A stretch of 64,000 nt of DNA from Arthrobacter sp. ISL-85 (GCF_018613675.1 NZ_JAGGPQ010000016.1:248001-312000), one strand, 5' to 3'. Numbered from the stretch's first letter, positions 51,313 through 61,177 are shown. Numbers and translations: made by a program. Notes: generated by a model not told the origin, from the letters alone.

Positions 51313-52055
51313 TTGTACACGTTGTCCTTCCTGGCGATTGCGGGTCCGTTGTCCTGGGCGTCGAGGGGTTCCTTGGTGAGCCAGAGCTCGCCGTTAATAG
51401 AGGTGAAGATGATCTTGTTGGCGTCCAAATCGTTGACGCCGACGGTGACGATAATTGCCCCTGTTGGGGTGGTGGAGTCCTGTGTCTTAGTGTCGGAGTT
51501 CTTTGGCGTACCCTGAGGCGCCCCTTGCACGTTAGTAACCAGGACCTTGCGGAGCGTCATCTGGGTAGTTGGTGCATCAGGCTTGGCCTTGTCGGTGCCG
51601 TCTTTGAAATTGAGGGCAATTCCTACGTGGTCACCAACAGCAATTCTGCCGCCGACCACTCGTTGAGGATCCAGCTGGAAGGAAACCTCCTGGAACCCAG
51701 CTGGCACTTTGACGGTGCCATTGTCGGTAGCATCCGCCGGCGTTATAAGGCGTTCGGCCAGAAGCTGCTCGCCGGGAACGAGGTCTATCGCGGACACTGT
51801 GCCTGCCTTGCCGTCCAAGCTGCTGAGTGCGCTAGTCGAAACGGCGGATGCTGGGACTTTTTTGGTCACCAAGGAAGCAGCCATTTCGCTGACGGGGGTG
51901 CCGGCGGGAACTGCCTTTGACACTACGAGCACATCCTTGGGCTCGATGCTGGCTACTGCCCGCTGGTCTGCTCCGCTGGCGTAGACGATGATGAGGAGAG
52001 CTCCCACAAGCGCCAAGGCGACGGCGGCCGTTCCGGCGAGCAGGCGAGACTTCAC
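51309..52055 (-). CDS. cpaB: Flp pilus assembly protein CpaB/RcpC (cluster 1)
   Basis: A 248-aa protein from GTG 52055 behind GGAG. One N-terminal membrane segment (residues 5-25) precedes a SAF domain (VVSKAVPAGTPVSEMAASLV) and an RcpC-like region. It should lie outside the membrane and may bind cell-wall polymers. GC content falls inside this gene near 51450, the border between the GC-rich motor genes and the lower-GC surface genes. Confidence 0.88.
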   Translation of the reverse strand: MKSRLLAGTAAVALALVGALLIIVYASGADQRAVASIEPKDVLVVSKAVPAGTPVSEMAASLVTKKVPASAVSTSALSSLDGKAGTVSAIDLVPGEQLLAERLITPADATDNGTVKVPAGFQEVSFQLDPQRVVGGRIAVGDHVGIALNFKDGTDKAKPDAPTTQMTLRKVLVTNVQGAPQGTPKNSDTKTQDSTTPTGAIIVTVGVNDLDANKIIFTSINGELWLTKEPLDAQDNGPAIARKDNVYK

Positions 52056-52083
52056 GTTGGACTCCGTAGTGTTGTTGGCTGGA

Positions 52084-53151
52084 TCAGAGCGACGGACGGA
52101 CTATTGTGGCCCCGTAAGGACTAACGGGGCCCAGGATGTAGCCATCGGCTAGCGAAACGTACGTCACGAATTGTCCGATGATGCCGCGGCAATCGCCTGT
52201 GCATGAGGCTGTAGCAGTGGAGCCCGAAGCCTTCGGCGCGGTGTTGTTGAACGAGTAGGGAGTGGTGTTGTCCTGTCCGCTGAACTTCCAGCCGACAATG
52301 TTGAAGGCGGCGAAGGCTGTTAAGTGATAGACGGCGCCAGCGCCAGTGCCGGTGACTCTGTCGAAAACCGGTAGGAGCACGACAGCTTTGCGTCCAGCTG
52401 TGATGTCGGCGGCCCAGCCGTTGAGTGTGCCCTCGCAGTTGCTGGGGGCACTGTTGCCCGTTTTGGTGCTTGTCGGGTCGCTGCCGCCTTTGTCGACGCT
52501 CAAATCGATACTGGCTCCGCACTTGCCGGAATCCTGGGCCAGCCAGCCGAAGCCTCCCGGAACAGTCCCTCCGGAAGGAAGGGTGCAGCCAGGGTTCGCG
52601 GATTTGCTGTCCTTATTCTGAAGTACCTGCAGGCCTTGGTCCACCATGTTCTGGACCTGGCATACGGAGAAAGCCAGCGGAAACGCTGTAGGCCCTTTGT
52701 TGGGACTACCCCAGAGAGCGGACGCGCTTGCTCCGACCTTCGCCGTCGGAATTCCCAGCACGTCGGCGAAAAAGAGAGAGACAGAATCGGGGGGTGCGCC
52801 CTTTTCCGCTGCCGTTGTAAACACCGTTACCTTGCGACCAAGCGTGTCCAGCGCAACGGAACGTACGTTGCTGCTGCCGTCCAGAGCATTTTGGTTCGCG
52901 AGCGTTGCGGCCAAAGTCGGTGTGGTGCATAACGTATCTGTGGCGTTGCGGGCGCACTTCTGGGCCATCCCGATAGCGGCTGCGTCGGCACCATTTTGAA
53001 GCTGCGAATGCTCTGAGTACAACACCCCAACGTCGATGGCGATTGCCGCAAACCCAAGCAGAACCACCAGGAGAATCGCAATGATCACCGAAATGGCGCC
53101 ACGCTCATCCGCGGATTTTCCTGTTGGCGTTATGGTCTTCAGCCGCCGCAA
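52084..53151 (-). CDS. TadG-like surface protein (cluster 1)
   Basis: A 355-aa protein with an N-terminal TadE/TadG-type segment ([20 protein letters not shown], then DVGVLYSEHSQLQNGADAAA). A large outer domain contains PGGFGWL, a cysteine after GC, and CTGDCRGI near the C-terminus, all also found in the cluster 2 homologue. Start TTG 53151 is inferred because the homologue starts with ATG at the same place, overlapping tadE by 13 bases. It is a minor pilus component or surface adhesin by context. Confidence 0.8.
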   Translation of the reverse strand: MRRLKTITPTGKSADERGAISVIIAILLVVLLGFAAIAIDVGVLYSEHSQLQNGADAAAIGMAQKCARNATDTLCTTPTLAATLANQNALDGSSNVRSVALDTLGRKVTVFTTAAEKGAPPDSVSLFFADVLGIPTAKVGASASALWGSPNKGPTAFPLAFSVCQVQNMVDQGLQVLQNKDSKSANPGCTLPSGGTVPGGFGWLAQDSGKCGASIDLSVDKGGSDPTSTKTGNSAPSNCEGTLNGWAADITAGRKAVVLLPVFDRVTGTGAGAVYHLTAFAAFNIVGWKFSGQDNTTPYSFNNTAPKASGSTATASCTGDCRGIIGQFVTYVSLADGYILGPVSPYGATIVRPSL

Positions 53152-53513
53152 AGCATGACTCCCTTGCCCGTCATGGCGAACGGACCGGCAATTCCGGTAA
53201 TGCTGGAAAGCGTGTAATTGACGGTAACTGTAACTTGAACGCCCGTGCTGCACACTGTGGGGCTGACGGTAACGGCGGATGCGGGGATGGTGGTGCTTAT
53301 GGAAGCGGCAGCGGTTTGGACTGCAGTTGCGGCGGCCGTTGGATTGTTGCCAATCGCCATTACACGCACGCCATCGCGCGCTGCATTCGTGAGAGTGAGT
53401 TGAGTGTTGTACGCCCTGCCAAACTCGATGACTCCCAGCACCAGCATCAAGAGGAGGGGCAGCAGAATGGCAAATTCGACGGCGGCTGCGCCGCGTTCCG
53501 ATTCACCTTTCAC
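53139..53513 (-). CDS. tadE: TadE-like minor pilin (cluster 1)
   Basis: A 124-aa protein. ERGAAAVEFAILLPLLLMLV is the TadE N-terminal signature, ending in a type IV-like hydrophobic helix with EFGRAYN. It has one internal cysteine and ends CGG. GTG 53513 follows a GAGGAGG site; the longer start at 53552 would cover that site. It is coupled to the tadG-like gene by a 13-base overlap. Confidence 0.85.
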   Translation of the reverse strand: MKGESERGAAAVEFAILLPLLLMLVLGVIEFGRAYNTQLTLTNAARDGVRVMAIGNNPTAAATAVQTAAASISTTIPASAVTVSPTVCSTGVQVTVTVNYTLSSITGIAGPFAMTGKGVMLCGG

Positions 53514-53605
53514 CCGCTGCACCTCCTCTTGCATCGCTCTTTTACCGAGCACTGTGTTGTTCGATTCCGATACGGGGTTCGGAACCGGATGTGACCTTGG
53601 TGTGC

Positions 53606-53821
53606 TTAGCCGGCAGTTGGCACCTTCGGGGCCAACGTCCCATTGATCGACGTGAAGAAGTCGTTGAGTGTGCCACCCAAGGTGCTGACGGCAACGATGA
53701 TGGCTACGGCAATGAGGCCAACCATGATGCCGTATTCAACGGCGGTTGCTCCCTTTTCGCCAGCGAGGCGGTTCTTGAGGTTGAAACCGAGGGTCTGAAG
53801 GGTTGCGATGAGAGAAAGCAT
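53606..53821 (-). CDS. flp: Flp-family type IVb pilin (cluster 1)
   Basis: A 71-aa prepilin. The leader ends at GEKGATAVEYGIMVGLIAVA; cleavage is expected near the Gly/Ala before TAVEYG by an A24 peptidase, leaving a hydrophobic helix. This is the major pilus subunit. GGAGTC precedes ATG 53821. First gene of cluster 1, 92 bases before tadE. Confidence 0.93.
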   Translation of the reverse strand: MLSLIATLQTLGFNLKNRLAGEKGATAVEYGIMVGLIAVAIIVAVSTLGGTLNDFFTSINGTLAPKVPTAG

Positions 53822-53884
53822 TTTGACTCCTGTGCGAGACGGATTGGCTGGCCCAGCACCAGCACTGATACGAAGCTAGCAACG

Positions 53885-53913
53885 GAATTAGCCAGCTTGA
53901 TCGGTTCTTGCAA
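53885..53913 (-). promoter_or_regulatory. Probable promoter of tad cluster 1
   Basis: On the minus strand, TTGCAA (53913-53908), a 17-base spacer and TAATTC (53890-53885) lie about 64 bases before flp. They are downstream of the cluster 2 terminator, so cluster 1 has its own promoter. Confidence 0.5.
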
Positions 53914-54009
53914 CATCCTGTGCAAACGCTTTACAGCATGCGCTTTTCCTGCGCTTTTGCTTGGTTTTTGCTGCGCTGAAGCTGGGCTTTTGCGGAAACT
54001 TCATGCATA

Positions 54010-54048
54010 CAAAAAGGACCCCCTCGGTTCTGGGTGCCGAGGGGGTCC
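54010..54048 (-). terminator. Terminator of tad cluster 2
   Basis: GGACCCCCTCGG (54016-54027) pairs perfectly over 12 bp with 54037-54048. On the minus strand a TTTTTG tail follows. It ends transcription from cluster 2 before the flp promoter of cluster 1. Confidence 0.88.
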
Positions 54049-54085
54049 GGTCTATGTGGCACCGATTGGTGCGCTTGTGGTTCTC

Positions 54086-54970
54086 TCAGGTGTGACTGAA
54101 GGCTTCGATGATTTTGATAGCTGCTGGTCCGAGGAGAACGATGAACAGGACAGGGAAGATGAAGAAGATCAGCGGGAACAAGACCTTGACCGGTAGTTTC
54201 ATGGCTTTTTCTTCGGCGCGCTGGCGGCGCTTAACTCGTGCGTCTTTGGCCTGGGCGCGTAGAACCTTGGCTATACCAATGCCATACTTGTCGGCTTGTA
54301 CTACAGCCCGAACGAAACCTTTGAGGTCCTGAACTGACGATCTTGCTGCGAGGGCTTCATAGGCCTCCTGCCGGGGTCGCCCTACCTGGATATCCTGCAA
54401 GGTCCTCGTGAGTTCCTGGGCCAATGGGCCGCCACCGTAAGAAGCCACTCGGGCCATGGCCGATTCGAAACCCAACCCAGCTTCAACAGAAATAAGCATC
54501 TGATCGAGAGTGTTGGGCAATTCACGCTCTATTGCTTCCTGTCTCTTGACTGCCGTGTTGTAGACCAATAAATCCGGGACAAAGTATAGGAAGGCGGTCG
54601 CAAATAGCCCGGCCGCAATGTTGGTCGAAGTTGGGCTATTTGAGATGAGTAGTATTCCGACGACTGCACCGGCAAGGGCGAGCAAGGGTTTGGCGACAAT
54701 CAGTTTCTCAAGAGGCATAGAGGCAGGCCGCCCTGCCAACGAGAGCCAGTGGTCGAGTTTGGATTCGTAGCTGCCCGGCGTAAGTCTTTTTGATATTCCC
54801 AGGAGCATTGGAGCCTGCTGTCCCGCGTCGCGGCCTCCAGTGTTGAAGCCGCGAGCAAGGTTTCCTCGGACGGCGAGGGCCCCTTTTCGGTCCAGCGTGG
54901 CCCAGGACCACACGAAATAGGTGAGAGGAAGGATAACCGTGGCGATTATCACCCAAACAATTGGAGTCAT
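54086..54970 (-). CDS. tadC: Tad pilus inner-membrane protein TadC (cluster 2)
   Basis: A 294-aa protein, the same length as its cluster 1 paralogue, with LPNTLDQMLISVEAGLGFES and VKRRQRAEEKAMKLPVKVLF. Membrane segments lie at both ends. AAGGATCC precedes ATG 54970. The codon use is much less GC-rich than in cluster 1's tadC. Last gene of cluster 2. Confidence 0.92.
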   Translation of the reverse strand: MTPIVWVIIATVILPLTYFVWSWATLDRKGALAVRGNLARGFNTGGRDAGQQAPMLLGISKRLTPGSYESKLDHWLSLAGRPASMPLEKLIVAKPLLALAGAVVGILLISNSPTSTNIAAGLFATAFLYFVPDLLVYNTAVKRQEAIERELPNTLDQMLISVEAGLGFESAMARVASYGGGPLAQELTRTLQDIQVGRPRQEAYEALAARSSVQDLKGFVRAVVQADKYGIGIAKVLRAQAKDARVKRRQRAEEKAMKLPVKVLFPLIFFIFPVLFIVLLGPAAIKIIEAFSHT

Positions 54971-54979
54971 GTTGGATCC

Positions 54980-55921
54980 TTAGAACTTGATCTTGACGAT
55001 GCGGCTCATCCAGAAACCGCCGATGATGAACATCAGCGCGCTGAGGCCCAGCATGAACCAGCCGATTGGTTTCTGGACAAGGACATCCAAGTAGCCCGGG
55101 TTGATCATTCCGACGAAGAACGCGACCCCGACTGGCAAGGCCATAAGGATGTACGCGGACATCTTTCCTTCCCCACTTAGTGCTCGTACCTGGCCCTTTA
55201 TTTCGCTTCGCTCACGTATTGTGCCGGCTACCTGCTCCAGGACTTCCGCAAGGTCTCCCCCGACCTCACGATTGATTTGGATTGCCTGACCAATCCATCG
55301 GAAGTCTTCGCTGTCCATACGACTGGCGGAGTCGTCGATGGCTTCCCTGGCATCTTTGCCGATTCTTGTCTCGTTAACGATTCTGGACAGTTCCTCAGAT
55401 GTGGGTGCTTCGGATTCGTTTGCTGCAGCCTCAATTGTCCGCATTACGCTGTGGCCAACCCGCAACCCGCCGATCAGCATTTGAATGGTGCCTATCAGTT
55501 GCGCGTCGAATTTGCTCCGGCGCCTGTCCCTTCGAACTGTTAGTACAAGCCGCGCCACGAATGGGGTCGCAAGCGCTAGCAATATTCCGAATGCGAGGTT
55601 ACTGAGAAGGCTGGACAGGAGCCCGACAGCTATGGCCATTGCGGCCACGAATGCGCTGAACTCTGCGGGCGTCATCTTGACACCTGCGTTGTAGAGCAAG
55701 TCGCGGCTGTAAGGCCCTCCGGACTTACCGATCAAACCGCCCATCGCGTTCGCCGCCGATTCGGAAAATCTTGACAGTGTAGACGGATCTGGCTGTCCGT
55801 CAGGCCTGCGGCGTTCGATTGGAATAGCCGCATAGCGTGGCCTGAGGACAACCAGCACCAGGATAAAAAGCGCACCGAAGCATAGGCTAATGGCGCCAAT
55901 GAATACCAATGGCGAGTCCAT
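54980..55921 (-). CDS. tadB: Tad pilus inner-membrane protein TadB (cluster 2)
   Basis: A 313-aa F-domain membrane protein, with LIGGLRVGHSVMRTIEAAAN and QINREVGGDLAEVLEQVAGT matching cluster 1's TadB. ATG 55921 follows AGGAGGT; an in-frame start 8 codons earlier would cover that site. It lies four bases after tadA. Confidence 0.92.
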   Translation of the reverse strand: MDSPLVFIGAISLCFGALFILVLVVLRPRYAAIPIERRRPDGQPDPSTLSRFSESAANAMGGLIGKSGGPYSRDLLYNAGVKMTPAEFSAFVAAMAIAVGLLSSLLSNLAFGILLALATPFVARLVLTVRRDRRRSKFDAQLIGTIQMLIGGLRVGHSVMRTIEAAANESEAPTSEELSRIVNETRIGKDAREAIDDSASRMDSEDFRWIGQAIQINREVGGDLAEVLEQVAGTIRERSEIKGQVRALSGEGKMSAYILMALPVGVAFFVGMINPGYLDVLVQKPIGWFMLGLSALMFIIGGFWMSRIVKIKF

Positions 55922-55925
55922 CGAC

Positions 55926-57401
55926 CTACCTCCTACCGGTCGCAACTGCCGCCCCGAATACGGACGGGGAAACAGTTATACCAAGTTCAGAGAACCGGTC
56001 AAGGAACCGGGGACGGATGCCCGTAGGGATCGGTTTGCCTAGGAATCTGCCGTGCTGGTCAACGCCCGCTGAGTAGTCGAACAGAAACGCGTCCTGGAGG
56101 GTAACAATCTCACCTTCCATACCTTGAACCTCAGTGACATGCGTTACTCTGCGGCTGCCATCACGCAGGCGAGTGACCTGGATAATGAGGTCAACTGCCG
56201 AAGCAACCTGTTCGCGGATAGCTCTCAGCGGAAGATCCATACCTGCCATGAGCACCAGAGTCTCCAAGCGAGCAATAGCATCTCGTGGAGAGTTTGCATG
56301 GACCGTGGAGAGGGACCCGTCGTGGCCAGTGTTCATTGCCTGCAGCATGTCCAGCGACTCGCCGCCACGGACCTCACCTACGATGATTCGGTCAGGGCGC
56401 ATGCGAAGAGAGTTACGGACAAGATCGCGGATCCCGACAGCACCTTTACCTTCAATATTCGGAGGGCGGCTTTCCAGCCGGACAACGTGCTCCTGCTGCA
56501 ACTGAAGTTCCACTGCGTCCTCGATGGTGACGATGCGGTCGTCTTCGGGGATGAACGACGAAAGTACGTTTAGGAGCGTCGTTTTGCCTGTACCCGTTCC
56601 GCCCGAAACGATGACGTTCAAGCGGGCGCGTACGCATGCGCTTAGTAGTTCGGCCATTTCCGGTGTCAGAGATCCCCACTCGATGAGGTTTCGGACTGTG
56701 AGAGGTACGTGGCTGAACTTCCTGATGGTCAAAGAAGGTCCGTTGACAGCCAGGGGAGGGATGATCGCATTGACGCGCGAACCGTCCTCAAGCCGAGCAT
56801 CCACCAACGGCGAGGATTCATCAATTCGCCGGCCCACCCTCGAAACGATTCGGTCGATCACTCTTCGTAGATGGTCGTCCGAGCTGAATTGTGATCCGGT
56901 TAGGCTCAATTGGCCGTTGCGCTCAATGTATATCTGGTCGTACTTGTTGACCATTATTTCCGTCACCGACGGGTCTTCGAGCAGTTTCTGAAGGGGACCG
57001 TATCCCATCACTTCGTCTGCGATTTCGCGAATAAGCCTGCGACGTTCTTCGGGCGAAAGAGGCACTTGTTCGTCGTCGATGACTGCCGACAGTTCATCGA
57101 CGGCTATGGTTCGCAGCTCCTCGTCGGACGAAGATGTGTCGCCGAAACGCGTCCCCAGACGGTCGAATAGTGCCAGGGCAGCTCTTTGTTTTAGTCCGGC
57201 AAGAGCATCAACTGGCGGGGACACCACACTGCCGCCAAGTGATGAACCAGGAGAACTAGGGCCACCAACTGCAGGAAAAGGTGTGCTTTCGGGCTCGGCG
57301 CCTGTCCTCGAAATTTCAGACAGAGTTCGAACGTTGGGCGTATTGGCAGTTGGTTTGCGGGAATTTCCTTGGGAGCCTGCGAGCCTATCTGAGAGTTTCA
57401 T
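55926..57401 (-). CDS. tadA: Tad pilus assembly ATPase TadA/CpaF (cluster 2)
   Basis: A 491-aa ATPase parallel to cluster 1's Tad[11 protein letters not shown] start, low-complexity linker, LGYGPL-like [20 protein letters not shown], Walker [11 protein letters not shown] and [20 protein letters not shown]. The C-terminal half is nearly identical in protein to cluster 1 while the DNA is much lower in GC. ATG 57401 overlaps the tadZ stop (ATGA). Confidence 0.95.
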   Translation of the reverse strand: MKLSDRLAGSQGNSRKPTANTPNVRTLSEISRTGAEPESTPFPAVGGPSSPGSSLGGSVVSPPVDALAGLKQRAALALFDRLGTRFGDTSSSDEELRTIAVDELSAVIDDEQVPLSPEERRRLIREIADEVMGYGPLQKLLEDPSVTEIMVNKYDQIYIERNGQLSLTGSQFSSDDHLRRVIDRIVSRVGRRIDESSPLVDARLEDGSRVNAIIPPLAVNGPSLTIRKFSHVPLTVRNLIEWGSLTPEMAELLSACVRARLNVIVSGGTGTGKTTLLNVLSSFIPEDDRIVTIEDAVELQLQQEHVVRLESRPPNIEGKGAVGIRDLVRNSLRMRPDRIIVGEVRGGESLDMLQAMNTGHDGSLSTVHANSPRDAIARLETLVLMAGMDLPLRAIREQVASAVDLIIQVTRLRDGSRRVTHVTEVQGMEGEIVTLQDAFLFDYSAGVDQHGRFLGKPIPTGIRPRFLDRFSELGITVSPSVFGAAVATGRR

Positions 57402-58597
57402 GACACAACCACCCTTCGATGCAACTTGGTGCGTGGAGAAGATACCCACTCCGGATCAAACCGATCTACGAGCTTCTTTAGCCCTTTGGCCGCGGAATCC
57501 CTTGTTGAGCCCTGAAGGACGGGTATGCCGCGGTTTGTGGAAAATGGAAGGGTCCGCGAGCGAGGGATGACAGTGTCGACAGGGACGCCAACGGTAGCTT
57601 CCACGTCCTGGACTGAAAGTCCGCTTTTGCGGTCGGCGAAGTTGAGGATCGTGTGCCTTCCTTGCGGCATGAGCTGCAGTTCTTTGAGCACTCCAAAGCA
57701 TTTCCGTAAACCACGGACACTTGGAACGTCCATGCCACATACCCAAACCCCGTCGGTTGCCTGCTCCAGAGTTGCGAGTACATGCTCGCCCAGGCCTGGA
57801 GCGGTATCCACCACAACATATTTGAATTCGCTGGCCAATTGCTCGAGGAGCCGGCTCACGTGCTCGCCAGTGATGTAATCGGCTTCCGCGGGAGTCCGTG
57901 GGGCGCAAAGAGCGTATATTCCGGCCGGATGGACAGTAAGAAACGCCTTGAGGACCATCGAGTCTTGGGATGCAATTCCGTGGACGGCATCTGTGATGGA
58001 GTGCTCGGGCTCGAGTAACAAACCTGAGGCAACATCCCCGAACTGCAGGTCCAGATCGACAAGGACGACGCTCATCGGCGCCACTTTGCCCAACCCAACG
58101 GCGAGATTAGTGGCGACTGTGGTCTTGCCAACTCCTCCCTTTGGCGACATAACGGCGATAACCCTGCCGCGTTCCTGCCCTGGGTCTGTGGGCAACGACA
58201 TCCCACGCCGACGACTGGCGGATGCCAGGCACGCACGTTCTAGTAAAACGCGTAAGTCGTTTACCTCGATGTCGGGTTTCAATACATCTCGAATGCCTGC
58301 GTGCATTGCACGGAGCACCAACTCTGGTGAAGGCTCTGCAACAAGGAGCAGGCTGATTTCCGGATACTGGAGGTCAAAGACGGTCGCGAGTTTTAGCGCA
58401 TCCTCTTCGCCGACGCCTGGCCCAAGAATAAGAACTTCAGGCGGTGCTCCTGTTAGCTGCCGGAATACGTCTTCCGGGCCGCCGGACAGAATTGCAGGGC
58501 TGAGTGTTTCCAGGTCGCCGTGAAGAGCGGTCGATACGGACTCACGGACCCGGGACTCGAAGTCGCGTACTCCTGTTATGGCAACGAAGCGACTCAC
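57398..58597 (-). CDS. tadZ: Tad pilus localisation ATPase TadZ/CpaE (cluster 2)
   Basis: A 399-aa protein with a receiver-like N-terminus without phospho-acceptor ([15 protein letters not shown]) and a MinD/ParA-type ATPase ([40 protein letters not shown]). GTG 58597 overlaps the cpaB stop (GTGA), as in cluster 1. The same domain layout implies that the two clusters are duplicates or imported relatives. Confidence 0.92.
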   Translation of the reverse strand: MSRFVAITGVRDFESRVRESVSTALHGDLETLSPAILSGGPEDVFRQLTGAPPEVLILGPGVGEEDALKLATVFDLQYPEISLLLVAEPSPELVLRAMHAGIRDVLKPDIEVNDLRVLLERACLASASRRRGMSLPTDPGQERGRVIAVMSPKGGVGKTTVATNLAVGLGKVAPMSVVLVDLDLQFGDVASGLLLEPEHSITDAVHGIASQDSMVLKAFLTVHPAGIYALCAPRTPAEADYITGEHVSRLLEQLASEFKYVVVDTAPGLGEHVLATLEQATDGVWVCGMDVPSVRGLRKCFGVLKELQLMPQGRHTILNFADRKSGLSVQDVEATVGVPVDTVIPRSRTLPFSTNRGIPVLQGSTRDSAAKGLKKLVDRFDPEWVSSPRTKLHRRVVVS

Positions 58598-59370
58598 CGG
58601 TACAGCCCACCAAAGGTCGTCACGGGCGGCTGCGTCTTGGTGCTCTTGTCGGTCTGCTTCGAGAGCCAGAGCGTGCCGTATTCGGCCCCGAAAACCATCT
58701 TTGCGGCGTCCGCGTCGCTCCTGGCCACCGTTACAAAGGCAGAACCGTTCGGCATCGCCACTGTGGAATCGCTCGAGGGGTTGGGCGAGTTCTTGCTGTC
58801 ATTTGGTGCAGCCTGTTGGACGGCCGTAACAAGCACGTCGTGAAAAAGCAGCCCAGTCGATTGCTTCCAGCCTTTGATCTCAGCAGGCACGTTGGCCTCG
58901 GCGGGAATATTGTCGTCAGTCTTGAACGAGCTGAAGACGGTCACCACGTCGCCAGCCTCGAGCCGGCCACCGAGGATACGTTCAGGCGCCAACAGAAAGG
59001 TAACTTCTTGCATTCCGTCCGGTACCGGCACGGTCCCCGGAACAAGTTCTTTCGGATCCACCAGTTTTGCTGCAAGCAATTGTTCGCCGGGTTGCAGAGC
59101 GGATGCGGTAACGCGTCCCGTCTGGCCATCCAGGCTTTCCAGAGCGGCTGCCGGCACGGCAGACTGCGGAAGCTCTTCTACCTTCACCTTGCCGGCCAAG
59201 TCTTCAACCTTGGTGCCGGCAGGGACGGCATCCTTAATGACGAGAACTTTTACGGGGTTTAGTCCCTGTGCAGCTCTAGCGTCGGCGCCTTGGACATAGA
59301 CGACCAACAGGGCAGTTCCAATGATTGCCAGCACCAATGCTGCAATGCCTCCCAGTAGGCGAGATTTCAC
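58594..59370 (-). CDS. cpaB: Flp pilus assembly protein CpaB/RcpC (cluster 2)
   Basis: A 258-aa protein from GTG 59370 behind AAAGGAG; the longer open frame upstream crosses tadG. It has one N-terminal membrane segment (LLGGIAALVLAIIGTALLVV), a SAF domain (VIKDAVPAGTKVEDLAGKVK) and a C-terminal RcpC-like region. Diverged from cluster 1's CpaB mainly in the outer part. Confidence 0.88.
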   Translation of the reverse strand: MKSRLLGGIAALVLAIIGTALLVVYVQGADARAAQGLNPVKVLVIKDAVPAGTKVEDLAGKVKVEELPQSAVPAAALESLDGQTGRVTASALQPGEQLLAAKLVDPKELVPGTVPVPDGMQEVTFLLAPERILGGRLEAGDVVTVFSSFKTDDNIPAEANVPAEIKGWKQSTGLLFHDVLVTAVQQAAPNDSKNSPNPSSDSTVAMPNGSAFVTVARSDADAAKMVFGAEYGTLWLSKQTDKSTKTQPPVTTFGGLYR

Positions 59371-59422
59371 TGTGGTACTCCTTTGAATGGGTTTGCGTCG
59401 ATTTAGCCGGGTGCGGCGGGTT

Positions 59423-60466
59423 CTAGTTCTTGAGGAACACCTCTGAACCGCCGTAGTTCTTGACCCCGCTACTCGTAGACAGCCCTTCAGCAAGGGACGC
59501 AAAGCGGGTGAAATAGCCCTGTATGCCGCGACAGTTGCCGGTGCACGAAGGTGCAGCCGGATCCAGGTCCGTGACGTTGCCGCTGAACGCATAGCCTGTT
59601 ACGTGAAAGGCTAGAAAGCCGACGATCGTGTACTTTGTGTTGTTGCCGTTGTTGAGTGATACGGCCGACGAAAAGACTGGAACCAAAACAGTCGTGCCCT
59701 TGATAGTCGACGGCAGAGACGAGCAGACGCTTGGCACGGAAATTCCTGGCTTGGCGCCGACCACGGATGTTGCCGCATTTACGGTCGCTGAGCAGTTGGT
59801 GCCGGCGTCGAGCCAGCCGAAACCTCCTGGTGCATAGCCGTTCTGGGCCGCGCAACCAGGGTAGGTGGGAGCATTAGTGTCATAACGGAGAAGAATGTGC
59901 GTGGGCGTTGGACTGCCGGTAAACGTACCCGTGGAATTGAAATCGCTCAGCTGAGATGCGCTTAGGTAACTTTTGAACACGCAGTCACTGATCGTCCAGG
60001 GGAGGGACGTGGCCCCTGATACGGCGCCCCAGGAAGCTTCCGCCGTAGCACCAATCTCTGTGCTGTTAATGCCCATCACGCGTGCGAAGAACAGCGGAAA
60101 ACCGTCAGTCGTGGAACCAGCCGCGCGAGCTTTGGTGACGATGCGCACGGTGGTTGAGTTTGGAAACGTCACCGTGGCCCCGCTTGTACCGTCGTTAGCG
60201 TTGCTGTTCGCGAAAAGGTTTCCGGTATCTGTCGTGTTGCCGCACGGACCATTTGCGCATTGGTTGGCGATTGCCAGGGCGGCTGAATCTGCGCCGTTTT
60301 GAAGCTGCGCTTTCTCGGCATACATTGCACCCACGTCAACCGCGAGTGCGGCGAAACCCAAGAGAACCACCAACACGATCGCGACAAGAACACTCGCTGC
60401 CCCATGCTCGGACATGTCATCAGAGCTTTGGTCCTGCCTTCTTCTGAGGCTTTTCAACCCCCGCAT
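59423..60466 (-). CDS. TadG-like surface protein (cluster 2)
   Basis: A 347-aa protein. The N-terminus has [20 protein letters not shown], then [20 protein letters not shown]; the outer domain has PGGFGWL and [12 protein letters not shown] like cluster 1. ATG 60466 overlaps tadE by 13 bases. The first ~80 residues and the cysteine motifs are conserved between the two clusters, but the rest is divergent, as expected for surface-exposed parts. Confidence 0.8.
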   Translation of the reverse strand: MRGLKSLRRRQDQSSDDMSEHGAASVLVAIVLVVLLGFAALAVDVGAMYAEKAQLQNGADSAALAIANQCANGPCGNTTDTGNLFANSNANDGTSGATVTFPNSTTVRIVTKARAAGSTTDGFPLFFARVMGINSTEIGATAEASWGAVSGATSLPWTISDCVFKSYLSASQLSDFNSTGTFTGSPTPTHILLRYDTNAPTYPGCAAQNGYAPGGFGWLDAGTNCSATVNAATSVVGAKPGISVPSVCSSLPSTIKGTTVLVPVFSSAVSLNNGNNTKYTIVGFLAFHVTGYAFSGNVTDLDPAAPSCTGNCRGIQGYFTRFASLAEGLSTSSGVKNYGGSEVFLKN

Positions 60467-60861
60467 CTCATCACTCCTACTCCGGTGAGGGTCATTGGGA
60501 AGATCCCAGGTGACCCGAAAAAGCCGGCATCCAGGAATCCGGAAAGCGATGTCAGTGAGACCCTCGTGGTAACGGTGACGTTTTTGCCAGCACCGCAACT
60601 GCTCGCATTGTTCGTGACACTTACTGGAAGGCCGGAGAGCGAAGGAGCGGCCGCCAAGGTGGTGCCAGTCACATTCAGGCCAGCGTCCTTGTAGTGGATC
60701 GCGGCATAACGTGCGCCCTCACGTGCAGCTTGAGTCATTGAAACCTGAACATTGAAAACACGGCCAAACTCGATAGTTCCCATGACTATTAGGAGTAGTA
60801 GCGGCAGTATCATTGCCATCTCCACGGCTACCGCGCCGCGCTCTTTCCGTTTCGGTTTCAC
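60454..60861 (-). CDS. tadE: TadE-like minor pilin (cluster 2)
   Basis: A 135-aa protein from GTG 60861, opening [20 protein letters not shown] with EFGRVFN after the helix. It has an internal cysteine (SSCGAGK) and ends CGG, as in cluster 1, suggesting a disulphide. It is coupled to the tadG-like gene. Confidence 0.85.
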   Translation of the reverse strand: MKPKRKERGAVAVEMAMILPLLLLIVMGTIEFGRVFNVQVSMTQAAREGARYAAIHYKDAGLNVTGTTLAAAPSLSGLPVSVTNNASSCGAGKNVTVTTRVSLTSLSGFLDAGFFGSPGIFPMTLTGVGVMRCGG

Positions 60862-60916
60862 AACGCGCTCCCGGCCCTACATCGCAAAATAAACCTATAG
60901 TTTTCTTCTAAGAGAA

Positions 60917-60959
60917 AATTGGCTGGCTTTGGGTGCTCTTTGAGTACCCAAAGCCAGCC
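60917..60959 (-). terminator. Attenuator/terminator after the cluster 2 pilin
   Basis: GGCTGGCTTTGGGT (60921-60934) pairs perfectly over 14 bp with ACCCAAAGCCAGCC (60946-60959). On the minus strand an AATTTTC tail follows. Located between flp and tadE, it would let pilin mRNA exceed that of the assembly genes. Confidence 0.75.
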
Positions 60960-60967
60960 GACGGCGC

Positions 60968-61177
60968 CTACGGGGCGGGCGTACCACCGAGCGAGGTGGT
61001 GACTCCGTTGAACAAGCCCTGAATCGTGGTGCCAAGGGGACCTACGGCAGCAAGAACGACGACAGCGATAAGAGCGACCATGATGCCGTACTCCACCATC
61101 GTGGCGCCCTTTTCGGGTGCGAGACGATCCTTGATGCCGGCGATGAAAGCAGTCATTGAGACCATGAGAGAAGTCAT
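60968..61177 (-). CDS. flp: Flp-family type IVb pilin (cluster 2)
   Basis: A 69-aa prepilin, with leader ending at PEKGATMVEYGIMVALIAVV. Cleavage is expected before the TMVEYG or just upstream by the A24 peptidase. TTAAGGAAAT precedes ATG 61177. It is the major subunit of the second pilus. Its leader and helix resemble cluster 1's pilin, while the C-terminal part differs. Confidence 0.93.
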   Translation of the reverse strand: MTSLMVSMTAFIAGIKDRLAPEKGATMVEYGIMVALIAVVVLAAVGPLGTTIQGLFNGVTTSLGGTPAP

